Assembly: GCA_940671915.1 (NCBI GenBank)
Contig: CALNVZ010003426.1
Coordinates: forward strand, 31,862,023-31,926,022
DNA from: Paracentrotus lividus
Lineage: Eukaryota > Echinodermata > Echinoidea > Camarodonta > Echinidae
Direction: 5' to 3'
Length of the DNA: 64,000 nt
The position numbers and the translations under genes were made by a program. The notes below the pieces were generated by a model. That model searched no databases. It was not told where the DNA came from and saw nothing but the letters and a program-made list of their open reading frames with translations. Below, piece after piece: positions 50,977 to 61,500 of this stretch. Within the stretch, counting starts at the first letter, position 1, and every line of letters begins with the position of its first letter.

Positions 50977-51290
50977 TCAAACACCCGAGCCAAACTTGCT
51001 AAGCACCGAGTCCTATACGCGAGCCAACTTAATAAGCTCAGATTCAAACACCCAGACACAGTCAAATTGCTAAGAACTGATTCGCCGCGCATCGATTTTT
51101 ACACCAAGCAATGTAGCCAAACACCGATTAAAACACCCGAGCAAACTTGATAAGCACGATTCATACACTCGAGCCAACGTTCTAGGCAACGATTCATACA
51201 CCCCATCCGTCCCGCTAGAGCACTGGTATTATATACCAGAAAAAACAACAACAAAAAACAAATACGTACCTCATACTAATAAAGTATGGT
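50977..51290 (+). other. Gene 1 3' UTR with degenerate ~45-bp tandem repeats and AATAAA
   Basis: CAAACACCCGAGCCAAACTT, GCGAGCCAACTTAATAAGC, CACCCGAGCAAACTTGATAA and CACTCGAGCCAACGTTCTAG recur through 50978-51220 as units ending in (A)CGATTCATACAC. AATAAA at 51278-51283 is a possible polyadenylation signal. Confidence 0.55.
51278..51283 (+). terminator. Candidate polyadenylation signal
   Basis: AATAAA about 300 bases past the stop of gene 1. A second AATAAA lies near 51636, beyond the poly-A tract. No transcript evidence is available to choose. Confidence 0.4.
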
Positions 51291-51543
51291 ATTATCACAT
51301 CATGTGGTTATCTCTAAATTTACGCGTGTAAATTATAATGGCTTGAAAAGTATGACAACCGCCTATCCAGATCATGTGCATCGGTATGTGGAGTATATGA
51401 TCTGTTTCATAGAAAGACGTTTCACTCCGGTCTATTTAAAAGAATGTTTTAGTAATTTTCCAGGTCATGTCTCACAATATTGTGCGTACTTCTGATCAAT
51501 GTAAGTCCTGTATGCGACCCATACAAAAAACCTCAAGTCACCT

Positions 51544-51544
<1 letters not shown>

Positions 51545-51605
<61 letters not shown>
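51545..51605. repeat. 61-base pure poly-A tract
   Basis: Uninterrupted A between CACCTC and CGCTGAACGC. Length suggests the tail of a retrocopy or SINE on the + strand, though I recognise no element body upstream. Confidence 0.7.
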
Positions 51606-51606
<1 letters not shown>

Positions 51607-51733
51607 GCTGAACGCTAAATTTAAACCCGTCGAGCAATAAAAGGCTTATTAAATGAAAAAGAATGCATGTCTTCACCTTCATGCACTCTCATAGTGTTAC
51701 ATAATTTCCGACGATGATTATGTTTGTTTTATA

Positions 51734-52484
51734 CAGTGCGTCCCAGAAAAAAACACCCAACTTTGAGAGTCTCATATTAAAATATCATAGCTTGTGTGAC
51801 CTTGAAATTTATTTCATAATAAAGAGCAACTCATATTCTATTCGATGATACCAAACTTACACTTGTGCTGTAACGGATGACTAAGCAGTTTGACTTTAAA
51901 AAATAATCGTAAAAAGTGCCCCGTACCAAGTTTGAGCAAAAGCAGCTCTTGCATCTCAATAGTCCAATGAATCCTTTGTCCCTATTAAATGAATGGACCC
52001 AGGAAGACTGACCTCAAACAAACAATGAATGATCAGAAAGCCAGTGCTGCTTCTGAGGAAATTTAGTACAAATGGTTTCTGACCAAAGTTTTCAAAAACT
52101 TGAGTGCTCAGTAATTCAATCCAGTGGGGTGTAACATAAAGACTTACGATTGATTAAAAGTTACGATTGATTTTTTCTTGGTAACCTCATTTGAAAACCA
52201 GGTACAGTCATAGATTAGGACTTGGATATGATTAAGAGTAGGGTTAGGGCTAGGGTTAGGATTAAGATCATCAACTTTGGAGCACCCTGTTCATGATGAG
52301 GCTACCGAGAAAAAATCAATCGTAACTTTTAATCAATCGTAAGTCTTTGTGTTACACTCCCCAGGACAGGTATAATTTTGGCATCGCTGGACAGAATACG
52401 GGTAACTCTTTGTCATGATATGAAAATTAATGACACATAAGCTATACAATCAAAGTTTGGTTTACTTTTATATTGGACGCACTG
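51734..52484. mobile_element. Mariner-like non-autonomous element
   Basis: The left CAGTGCGTCCCAGAAAAAAA and the right GGACGCACTG are inverted ends flanked by TA on both sides (51732-51733, 52485-52486), the Tc1/mariner target. About 750 bp including the nested palindrome at 52129-52357. No transposase frame. Confidence 0.65.
52129..52357. mobile_element. Palindromic element with TTAGGG-like core, nested
   Basis: The left GTGTAACATAAAGACTTACG mirrors the right CGTAAGTCTTTGTGTTACAC with small differences, and the mirror runs on for about 60 bases (GATTGATTAAAAGTTACGAT). The core carries GGGTTAGGGCTAGGGTTAGG. An inverted relative of the core is at 21033-21185. Confidence 0.75.
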
Positions 52485-52486
52485 TA

Positions 52487-52820
52487 CATCAATACAAAGC
52501 CGTTAAAAACGTTAAAAAGTCATGTAAGCCTTGTACTAACTAACAGTCTTTTGAAGCATAGAAAGCATAATAAAACTAGAACATTTTTGATTGATGATAT
52601 CTTACGTTATTTCGAATTATATCGCAATTTATTCTTTATAATATTGATTTTATAATATTGATTTCTATGTATTTTCAGTGTCATTGCATGTGACATGTGG
52701 ACACTCTAAAGTAATCTTTAATAAAGATTATTTTCTATAAATATGATACACAAATGTGCTGTGAATATCTTTAAATGTATCTACAAGGGAATAAGCATAT
52801 AGCGAGTGTTTTTGTAAGGG

Positions 52821-52856
<36 letters not shown>

Positions 52857-52873
52857 AGAGAGAAAGAGAGAGA

Positions 52874-52911
<38 letters not shown>

Positions 52912-53471
52912 AGAGAGAGAGAGAGAGAGCTAGAGAGAGAGAGAGAGAATGAAATAGAAGTGTATTTATATAAAAATATCCTAATATTTTCACATCTTTC
53001 ATACTACTAGTCTTCCCTATACTAGTATATAATCTAATGCTTTAACAAGTTAAAATTTCTAAGTTCTAAATTATTAAATGATTACTTCTATTAAAAAAAT
53101 TGATACTGTAAAAACATATGTCAAGTATTGTTCACTACTATTAATTCCGGATTATCTGATAAAGCACTGAGAGTATAATTCTAAAGCTAAATATGTTAAA
53201 GATGGATTCAAATTAAACGACCCTTGCTCCTTTGCCTTTTTCCTAAGGGGATAAAATACCCCATTAAAGTAAACAAAATGTAATTATGAAGTCCTTTCAT
53301 GTTGCCCTCAAAATGTTAGTCCTCAATGAGGAAAAAGTCACTGTGTACTATGGCGATGTTTGAGGAAATACGAATATTATTGGTGGCTAAAAGGGCCAAA
53401 ATTAATCTTGATTAGAACGACCCCTAAATATATTTAAATTGGAAGGACAGCAATATAACGCAGGAATACAT
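52487..53471. other. Intergenic, AT-rich with (GA)n
   Basis: Contains the (GA)n tract at 52823-52948. No gene or defined element otherwise. Confidence 0.5.
52823..52948. repeat. (GA)n microsatellite
   Basis: Nearly pure GA dinucleotides with GGGG and GAAA interruptions; the minus-strand Leu/Ser frame is produced by it. Confidence 0.9.
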
Positions 53472-53585
53472 CTGGGCCCATATTCATAAAACCTTCATAG
53501 GCCTAGTTATCGACTAACTGTGTATTGTTCCCTATGTAATTAGTTGACAACTAGCTTTAGTAAGGTTTTATGAATATGGGCCCAG
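53472..53585. repeat. 114-bp perfect-ended hairpin MITE
   Basis: The first 24 bases (CTGGGCCCATATTCATAAAA...) are an exact reverse complement of the last 24 (...TTTTATGAATATGGGCCCAG). The loop also mirrors loosely (GTTATCGACTAAC / TTAGTTGACAAC). Very short and young-looking. Confidence 0.8.
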
Positions 53586-54087
53586 AAGTCAAATTGATCC
53601 TAAATATAATGAGGAAATACGCCAGTTGTTTTCTCAAATCGCCATAGTGTTCGAATTTGTCAATCTTTATGTGATCTTTAAGTGTATCAGTCCCTCTAAA
53701 TTAGCGTTACATAATCATTACGAAGGCAGGAAAATTGAAAACTTATTTTTTTTTCTTTTTGAGCTACAGTATTATCAAGTTTATCAATAAGTATTATAAG
53801 ACGATGGGTCCAGCTAACGGGTTTTATATGAAGTATGTACAAATTAAAAGGTAGGAGATCAGCTTGGTCGCTCGGTAAATATGTACTGAAAGAAAACAAA
53901 AATGTATTTGCTTAGGCTTGAAATGGAGGCACTTTAAAAGATCCATTTTGACAGAAGCTTGTAAAATTGGAGAGGAATTATGAAACGCAAATAATTTAAG
54001 CAGCAATCCATTTTCCGATCAACATGATCCATTTCGCACACTACACATTATAAGTTTGGGCATGTAAGCAAGCATTAATTAGACTTA
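53586..54087. other. Intergenic, nothing recognised
   Basis: About 500 bp of AT-rich sequence. Small minus-strand frames here have no family features. Confidence 0.4.
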
Positions 54088-55084
54088 CAGTGGTGGCCAA
54101 AATTATTAGAACACCAAGCATATTTAAATGATTTTAATCATTTTCATTCAATTGACCATTTAAATACCTATAAAATGGTTGGAATGTCTCCGAATATCAT
54201 CAATATGCTTTAAAAACTAAATAAAAACGGGCGACTTGGGAACTCGCCCCCAAGTCGCCCTTTTTTTATGTCACCCCACCAATAGCAAAATTTAAAAGTC
54301 TTGCCCCTTTCAGGATCAAAGTGTCATAACGTTAAACATTTTAAGCCTCTTCCTACAAAAGTATATATATTCTGAAAGGAAATTTCCTGAGAATGTCAAA
54401 AATTGTATTCATAACAACACAGGGTGAAGTAGTGACATCTTATGTGGGGATTTTAAAATTATTTTTGAAGGGCCCCAATTTTTTTAATCAGTGCCTCTAT
54501 TTAAGTCCATTGTTCCAATGACCCTTAATATTTCAACATATTTGAATTGCTCATGAAATTTCCTTTAAAAAATATACATTTACAAGGAGTGTCTTCGTTA
54601 AATTAAAAAAAAATAGTCTTATACTTTCAATGGGCTTGGTTATTTTGGTCATCTAACCACCAAGGGTGGCGGCGAATCCACCTCCCCATTTGACCAAATT
54701 TGCTGAAACTTAGAATGTATTTGAGGTATATTAGAATAAATAAGCCTGCTAAGTTTCATACTTGCACCTTAAATACTTTTTGAGCAATCGGCATATTTAT
54801 TTGGCATTTTACTTTTTTGCATTTGGACTACATGTTTAATACACAAGTCTATGGGGAAATCAAAAGCGCATAGCGCAACTATTTTTAATGCTGCGCATTA
54901 CCAGATGGTCGAAACTATATAAATTTGGTATCAACGTATACGTAAGACCCTATGCTAAAAAGTCATGAAAGCTCATGGCACACAAAAGATATTTTTAATC
55001 TGATTTCGACAAATGAACTAGGGCATTGATAATCCCATAGACTTTGTGTAGGTTCAGGTGTTCTAATAATTTTGGCCACCACTG
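54088..55084. mobile_element. Tc1-type element with perfect 28-bp TIRs, no transposase
   Basis: The left terminus starting CAGTGGTGGCCAAAATTATT is an exact reverse complement of the right terminus over 28 bases, with TA on both sides (54086-54087, 55085-55086). This terminus is the classic Tc1-family one. The 997-bp interior has no transposase frame and does not resemble a decayed one, so it is a non-autonomous derivative. Perfect TIRs suggest recent movement. Confidence 0.85.
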
Positions 55085-55407
55085 TATATCATTGAACAGA
55101 TAATCTACATTTGTATACAGCCAGTGGGCCGTCACTTAAAACGATGTCATGTCACATATCTTTTAACTTTCTCTTTGGTTTCTTCATAATTATCTCCCCT
55201 GTCCCCCCTGTCTCTTTCTTTTCGCTCTCTCTTTAATAGTTCGAAAATCCTCATTCATTATTTAGTTGTGCGTCCTCCTCCTCCTTGTATTCCTCTCCCT
55301 CTGTTTTTTTTTAAATTTTTGAATTACTTAATTAATTTTTAACCCACGATTGAATTAAAACATAAGTATATCCGTCTCGACACCTTTTCTTTATCATATC
55401 CTCTCTA

Positions 55408-55467
55408 TTCTCTCTCTCTCTCTCCCCTCTCTCTTTTCTCTCTCCCCTCTCTCTTATCTCTCTCTTT

Positions 55468-55498
<31 letters not shown>

Positions 55499-55530
55499 CT
55501 TCTCTCCCCTCCCTCTCTCCCCTCTCTCTT
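55408..55530. repeat. (CT)n microsatellite
   Basis: CT dinucleotides with CCCC and TTTT interruptions. Confidence 0.9.
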
Positions 55531-55933
55531 AGATACTATTTTATTTCCCGACTACTATCCAATCGTATGATTTTCAGTATTCACCATAACACCAAATTTT
55601 GAACTCTCCTACTACATAAAGGTGACCCGATTTAAAAGTCAATCAAGTCTATGTTTCCACCCCTCCGCAATTATGTTTTCCTACTCAGACAGTAGGCCCT
55701 TCAAATCAACAATTTTATGAATAATATGGGTTATCTATGACAACGCCCTGCCAAGTTTACTTTGGGTCAAAACAAATAAGCTTTATTCGCAAATTATTCT
55801 TATAAAAATCAGAAAGAACTCGGCAAACGTCTACAGTGGTCCCACTGTGTCATAAAATTAAATACTAGTATTTGATTTTATATGTGTATCGGATTTTACA
55901 AATAGTACTTCTGTCTTTGGATCATTCCCCGGA

Positions 55934-55953
55934 GGGGGGGGGGGGGGGGGGGG
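55934..55953. repeat. G homopolymer
   Basis: A run of about 20 G after CCCCGGA; similar shorter G runs occur at 551, 6800, 7543, 7903 and 25293. Confidence 0.85.
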
Positions 55954-56045
55954 CGTTTCACCACACTGGCTTGACTCGAATGGTTAGCAGAATGGGAGTT
56001 GGCTGTAACGAAAATATGCAGATATAAAATAACATCGTTATTTTT

Positions 56046-56071
56046 CACACACACACACACACACACACACA
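56046..56071. repeat. (AC)n microsatellite
   Basis: Thirteen uninterrupted CA units. Confidence 0.9.
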
Positions 56072-58469
56072 TAAAAAAAATCATTAGAATGTATAATATT
56101 TGGCCAGAATTACTTTGAGTCTAAATCGTCTAATTTTGTTATTAACACATCAGGATAAAATTATGGCATTCCAGTAGAAACTTCATATTCAAGTTATCCT
56201 TGTATGCCCAATGAGACACCCTTCTGCTTGAATCAAATCATCTCACTCTTGCCTTTCGAATTTCATTATTTTATTACCATATGAAATTCCTTTTCTTATA
56301 GAATAATATCTTTCTTGAATAATCTGGAGTAAATCCAGCGACGCCCATGGCATATTGAATCTGGGGACATTCATCCACAGTTCCGTCTTTATAAAATGAA
56401 CACAGCCAGAGAAAATTCGACAAATATTACTTCAAAAGCGGTCAAACAGTATATTAGATAGGTGTATTGACCTCCTTTACAGGTATCCTCTAAAACTAAA
56501 TATGTTCTTTCCTTTTTTGAAATTCCCCGTTTCCCTAGCTTAATTCATATAAATATATTCAAAGTTTGCTTATCGTGATGTACGGATGTTCAGCATACCA
56601 ATTGATATTGATTTGCCACACAAAATCATATTTGCTTTCGTGTTTCTCAGCTGAGTTAAGAGAAAAGTTTAGTTTATGAAAGCGTCATATTGGAGTAACC
56701 ATTTATGAGTATGCCTGATCCTGGTTTAAGTTAAGATAACATAATTATAAGCGCATTCTTCTGAATTATAATTGGCAACACTTTATCATCTTCCTTTCAT
56801 TATTTGTAAACACTCCTAGTCAAAATATTTCTTATTTTAGAATTGAAATAAATGGATAAATACTTCAAATAAATTCATTAATGCATTGATTATAGAAATA
56901 GCATAAAGATAGGGGGATGTCACAAATGCGTCAGTATCACATGCGAAGGATTTCTGAAATGGGTAACGTATGGGAATTTATAAAAGGGGTAGAGGCCATG
57001 CTTCTATAATTCCACATTCCTTTGTTTTTTTAATATTCATATACCTTCTTATAGCCATATAATTTGCAAAAAATCAAAACAACCTAAAAATGTGTATACA
57101 TGTATAGGAATATAAGCCTATCCTGTGCATACTTTCATTTACAGCTGGCCGAGTGTTGACTTTTGGTGTTGACTCTGTTTGATTTGAAAGCTTTAATTCA
57201 AAGAAATTGTCCATTATAATTCTTTTAGAAAAGGATCTTTAAAAGTATTTTGAAGTAAAATGCACGATACGCATAAATTTGTAGATGTTCTTAAATTTTT
57301 GCAAAGTATGTTATTTCTGAACCGAATATTATACAGTTCACTTGGAAATTGTGCTGAATGCAAAATTAAAATATAAGGGCGGCAATCCCAATATAAATAT
57401 GGTATTTACTTACACCCCATGCACTCATGTCATGGAGCCAGTGTTTGACGCCAGCAAATATAATCCCCCTTTTCAACCTTTACCCAACTTGGATCAAACA
57501 GGATCCAACGGCCAATTCTATTGGTCATCAAGTTCAACAACAAGTTTTGGTAGGGGTCGGGGGAAAAGCTCACACCCTCTTTGTGAAGTGAATCAATATA
57601 CTGGTTGTCGGTGTGATTTGAAACGGGCATGGGATCATCAGCTTAAACATCTGAATTAGGGATAATATACACGGTGCAGATTAAGAATATTTCAAGAAAT
57701 TTCCTAGTGAGTATACTTTTATAAAGTCATTTTCATGAGCCAACGATCTGTCTGTGGAAAAGTCTCTATAGAAAAAACGAAATCTTAACCTTCATTAGAT
57801 GATTATTGTGATTCAGCATACATTTTCAAAACAAATCAAGTAATAGTTACTATGAAGCAAGTTCTTATTTTATTAGTTTTGATCGTTTTTTTCAAAATCG
57901 TTTGGTGTTATTTCATCTTCGTTTGCGGTCAAACAAAGGACTAAGAATACTTGGAAGAGTTCTGAATATTTTAAGTTATAACTTAACTTATAAATAAAAG
58001 TTTTTAAAAGAGCAGTTTAATATAAAATTTTCTCACAAATTCTTTGAAACGACATGACACACTATTTCCTCATATATCCGTTGCATAGTAAGTGTATCAA
58101 TTGCAGACAAAAAAGTATTTTGGAGTTATACATGTTTTATCACGTTATAACACCGTCATTGTTCTTTGTTTTACACCACTCTCTGTACATGTATGTTGTA
58201 ACCAAGATTAAATCTTTGGATCATATTTTCTAGCCATCTTTAAAATCCCTATAGCAAGAATGTCTTAAATTATGAACAATCTATTTTTCATTCTTCTATC
58301 AATTTTCTCCTCCTTTAGGTAAATCATGTTAAATTCATCGTGTCGACTCCTCCACTGATCCGATATGGTGCTCGAAGGAACGGAACAAGAAATAATTGCT
58401 TCTCTACTGTGAACTGTCTATCGGAATATTTTGAAAATTTGTTGGACTTATTTTCTCGGATAAATAGTC

Positions 58470-58526
58470 ATGGCTTGCATCTGTTTACCAACACCAATAG
58501 TTCTTGTTATCTTCATTTTTACCGCG
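58470..58526 (+). CDS. Gene 2 exon: start and signal peptide
   Basis: ATG at 58470 encodes MACICLPTPIVLVIFIFTA, followed directly by the donor GTGAGT. This has the shape of a signal peptide: a short N-terminus, a hydrophobic core and a small residue at the end. Phase 0. An AG acceptor (CTCCTCCTTTAG, ending at 58318) upstream may begin this exon with a 5' UTR. Confidence 0.55.
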
Positions 58527-61500
58527 GTGAGTCCGATGATATATGAAACTTTTTATTTTATTTTATTTTTTTATTTGTTTGGGAAAAAAATGGGTATCTT
58601 ATGCTTTTACATTTTAATGTTCATGTGCATGTACTTCAAATTATCAAAATTATTCTTCTTTTACAAGGTTTTAATATTAACATTTTGGTGAAAGTGTAAC
58701 TTTGGGGAAAAGTCACTTCAACAGAAAATCGCCCGCAAAACAACAGAAAAGCAGAAATGATAGTTTAATACACAAATTTATCGTTTTCTCTTAAACTGTG
58801 CATCAGAACTAAATGAATAATTTTATGGCAGGAAAGTTCATTCTGAAGACTTTAAAACAAATTTATAATGTTTTGATGGGTAATCACGACATCTAATTAT
58901 AGTTCTCATGTTCTGAGTCTGGTCATATTCTTGTTGGCTCAGTGGATAGAGGTCCGCCTCATAATCAGGAGGTCGTGGGTTCGATTACCGGCCGCATCAT
59001 ACCAACAGACGTTACAAAATGGTAGTTGCTGCTTCCCTATTTGGAGTTCAGCAAGAAGGGGATAGACCAACGTACATCTGGCGCAGTTGCTCAGCGGCTG
59101 CCGGGCCCATGAGAAAAGGGCAAAACAAATATCTGTTTCGGACAATAAAATTTGGAGCATTTTTTTTAATTACTTCTCTGAGAAAAGAAGAAGAAAGAAA
59201 ACAAAAACAAAAACAACCTAACGGGGAAGGAAATAATTGTCCTGGTGGTAGTTGTCATGGGAGTAATAGCAGACAAATATATCTGAACCACAAACCTATA
59301 TAACTGTTATTTTTTTTTGTCCTGAGAACACAAAGAAATTCCCTCTGCAATATCAAATAAATTATTATGCTTCTTGAATAATATTATACTACATATTTCA
59401 AATAAATTTATTAATTTCCCAAGTCGTATAAAGACATGAGTGTGTTTAAAATTCGTTTAAAAGACATGAATGTGTTTTATTTAATTATTTTTAGCTTACC
59501 TCTGATATAATTGTTTTCATTTGATTCATCCCAGCAGGGTATTGCGTTATGCTTGGCCACTACTACAGAACCTGGTATGAAGATGAACTAGCTGGTTCAC
59601 CCTTCTATACTTCTCTCTCTCTCTCTCTCTCTTTAAATGGTATCTCTTTGCTTATTATCCAGTCAATTGATAGAGTTTTAATATTCGCTTCTTAAAATAC
59701 ACACTCAAACGCTAATGAAATCGACAGTTGGAAAAATAATGGTTGTCACAAAGCTGACATTGCGTTTGGGGAAAAAACATGAATGCATATCTTCCTTTAT
59801 TTATTTCAATATTCCTGTAATATCCTGTTCGTATAAAAAAATTGTAAAGGTTTCTTGGTAGAGCTGTGCCCTGCAACAATCGAGATACGATAAATGGCAA
59901 ATTTGAAACAACCATTCTGATTGGTTCACAGTGAGCCTTTTATTCAAGAAGTCTATGCTACAAGAATCCTGATTGGTTACTATCGATTTTCTATTGACAT
60001 TAATTCTTTATGTTACAGGGCACTGAATTCATTTATCTTTTCTAGTTATCAAATACCTTTGAATTTCAACACCGTTAAATTGAAAACATATATATATATA
60101 TATTTATATATGCTTTAAAAAAAAAAAAAGAAGAGAGATTTGGACGAGTTTGAAATCATAATGACCTTGAAAATGGAGAAGTAGAAAAAAACTAAAACAC
60201 ATGATTTACTTTCAAAACTTGTCATGAATGTTGTCATTATACATTCCATTAGTCTATCAAATAGTCATTTGTTGAAGAAGGCGTGTTTAAAAAAAAATTC
60301 CTTATATTTTCTCAAACTGAAGAGGGTATGACTGAGTCTACAACTGAAGATGGAAGCGGGTCAACACAGCCTTTCATTATGTTTTCTCCAACTGAAGAGG
60401 GTATGACTGAGTCTACAGCTGAAGTTGGAAGCGGGTCAACAGAGACTTTCATTACAGTGAGAGAAACTGTAACAGCAGAGATGACCGAGATTGCAACAGA
60501 AAAGGTGGTAAATTTTACAAAAGAAGACATGACAGAGTCCAACACAGAAGAGGTAACAGAAAATGCGACAACAAAACTAACCGAAGTAGCAACAGAAAAA
60601 GTGACCGAAACTGCAGCAGGAGAACTGACAGACATTGCAGCAGAACAATCGACAGAAACTGCAACAGAAGAAATTAACTATTCTCAAAAAGAAGATTTGA
60701 CAGAAGCAGCAACAGAAAAAGTAAGTAATTCTGCAACTGAAGAAATGACCGAAGCTGCAACAGAAGAAACTACCAATTATGGAATTGTTGAAATGACAGA
60801 AACTGCAACAGAGAAATTGACCGACGCTCGAACAGAAGAAGTGACTGAGACTGCCACAGAAGTGACGACGGCTGCAATACAAGAAGTGACCGATTCTATA
60901 ACAGAAGAAGTGACAAGTACTGCAACAGCAGAAGTGGCCGACGCTAAAACAGAAGAAGTGACCGTTGCTGTAACGGGAGAATTGACCGGGGCTGCAACAG
61001 AAGAAGTGACCGAGGCTGTAACAGAAAAAGCGACAGAAGCTGCAACAGAACACATCGGCAATTCTGCAACAGAAGAAGTGACAGAAACTGTTACTGTATC
61101 ACAAGGAGTGACTGATTCGGCAAACAAAGAGGGGACAGAAACTGCGCCTGAAGATTTGACAGCGACTGCAACAGAGAAAGTGACCGAATCTGCAACGGAA
61201 GAAATTACCGAGGCTGCAACAGAAAAGGTGACCAATTCTGCAACCGCAGAAGTGACAGAAACTGCATCAGAAGATATGACAGAGGCTGCAACAAAGAAGA
61301 TAACCAGAACTGCAACAGAAGCTGTAACAGAAGACATCACCGATTCTGCAACACAACAAGTGACAGAAACTGCCACAGAAGATTTGACAGAGTTAGCATC
61401 AACGAGTACCGAGGCTTCAACAGAAGAAGTGACCGAATCTACAACGGAAGAATTGACCAAGTCTGCAACAGAAGTAGTGACCGAAGCTGCATCAAAAGAA

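Larger units (their letters stand above)
55085..58469. other. Intergenic region with simple repeats
   Basis: Holds a (CT)n block (55408-55530), a G run (55934-55953) and (AC)n (56046-56071). An open frame at 57342-57659 looks unlike any family, has no splice or codon support, and is not called. The region just before 58470 would be the 5' UTR or promoter of gene 2; I see no TATA box I would trust. Confidence 0.5.

Noticed and set aside
57342..57659. 105-codon plus-strand frame
   Set aside because: No domain, no signal peptide, no splice sites in agreement with neighbours; it may be chance. Kept out for lack of support.
58931..59000. tRNA gene
   Set aside because: A and B boxes are present but the acceptor stem does not pair, and a non-tRNA body with an A-rich tail follows; a SINE fits better.
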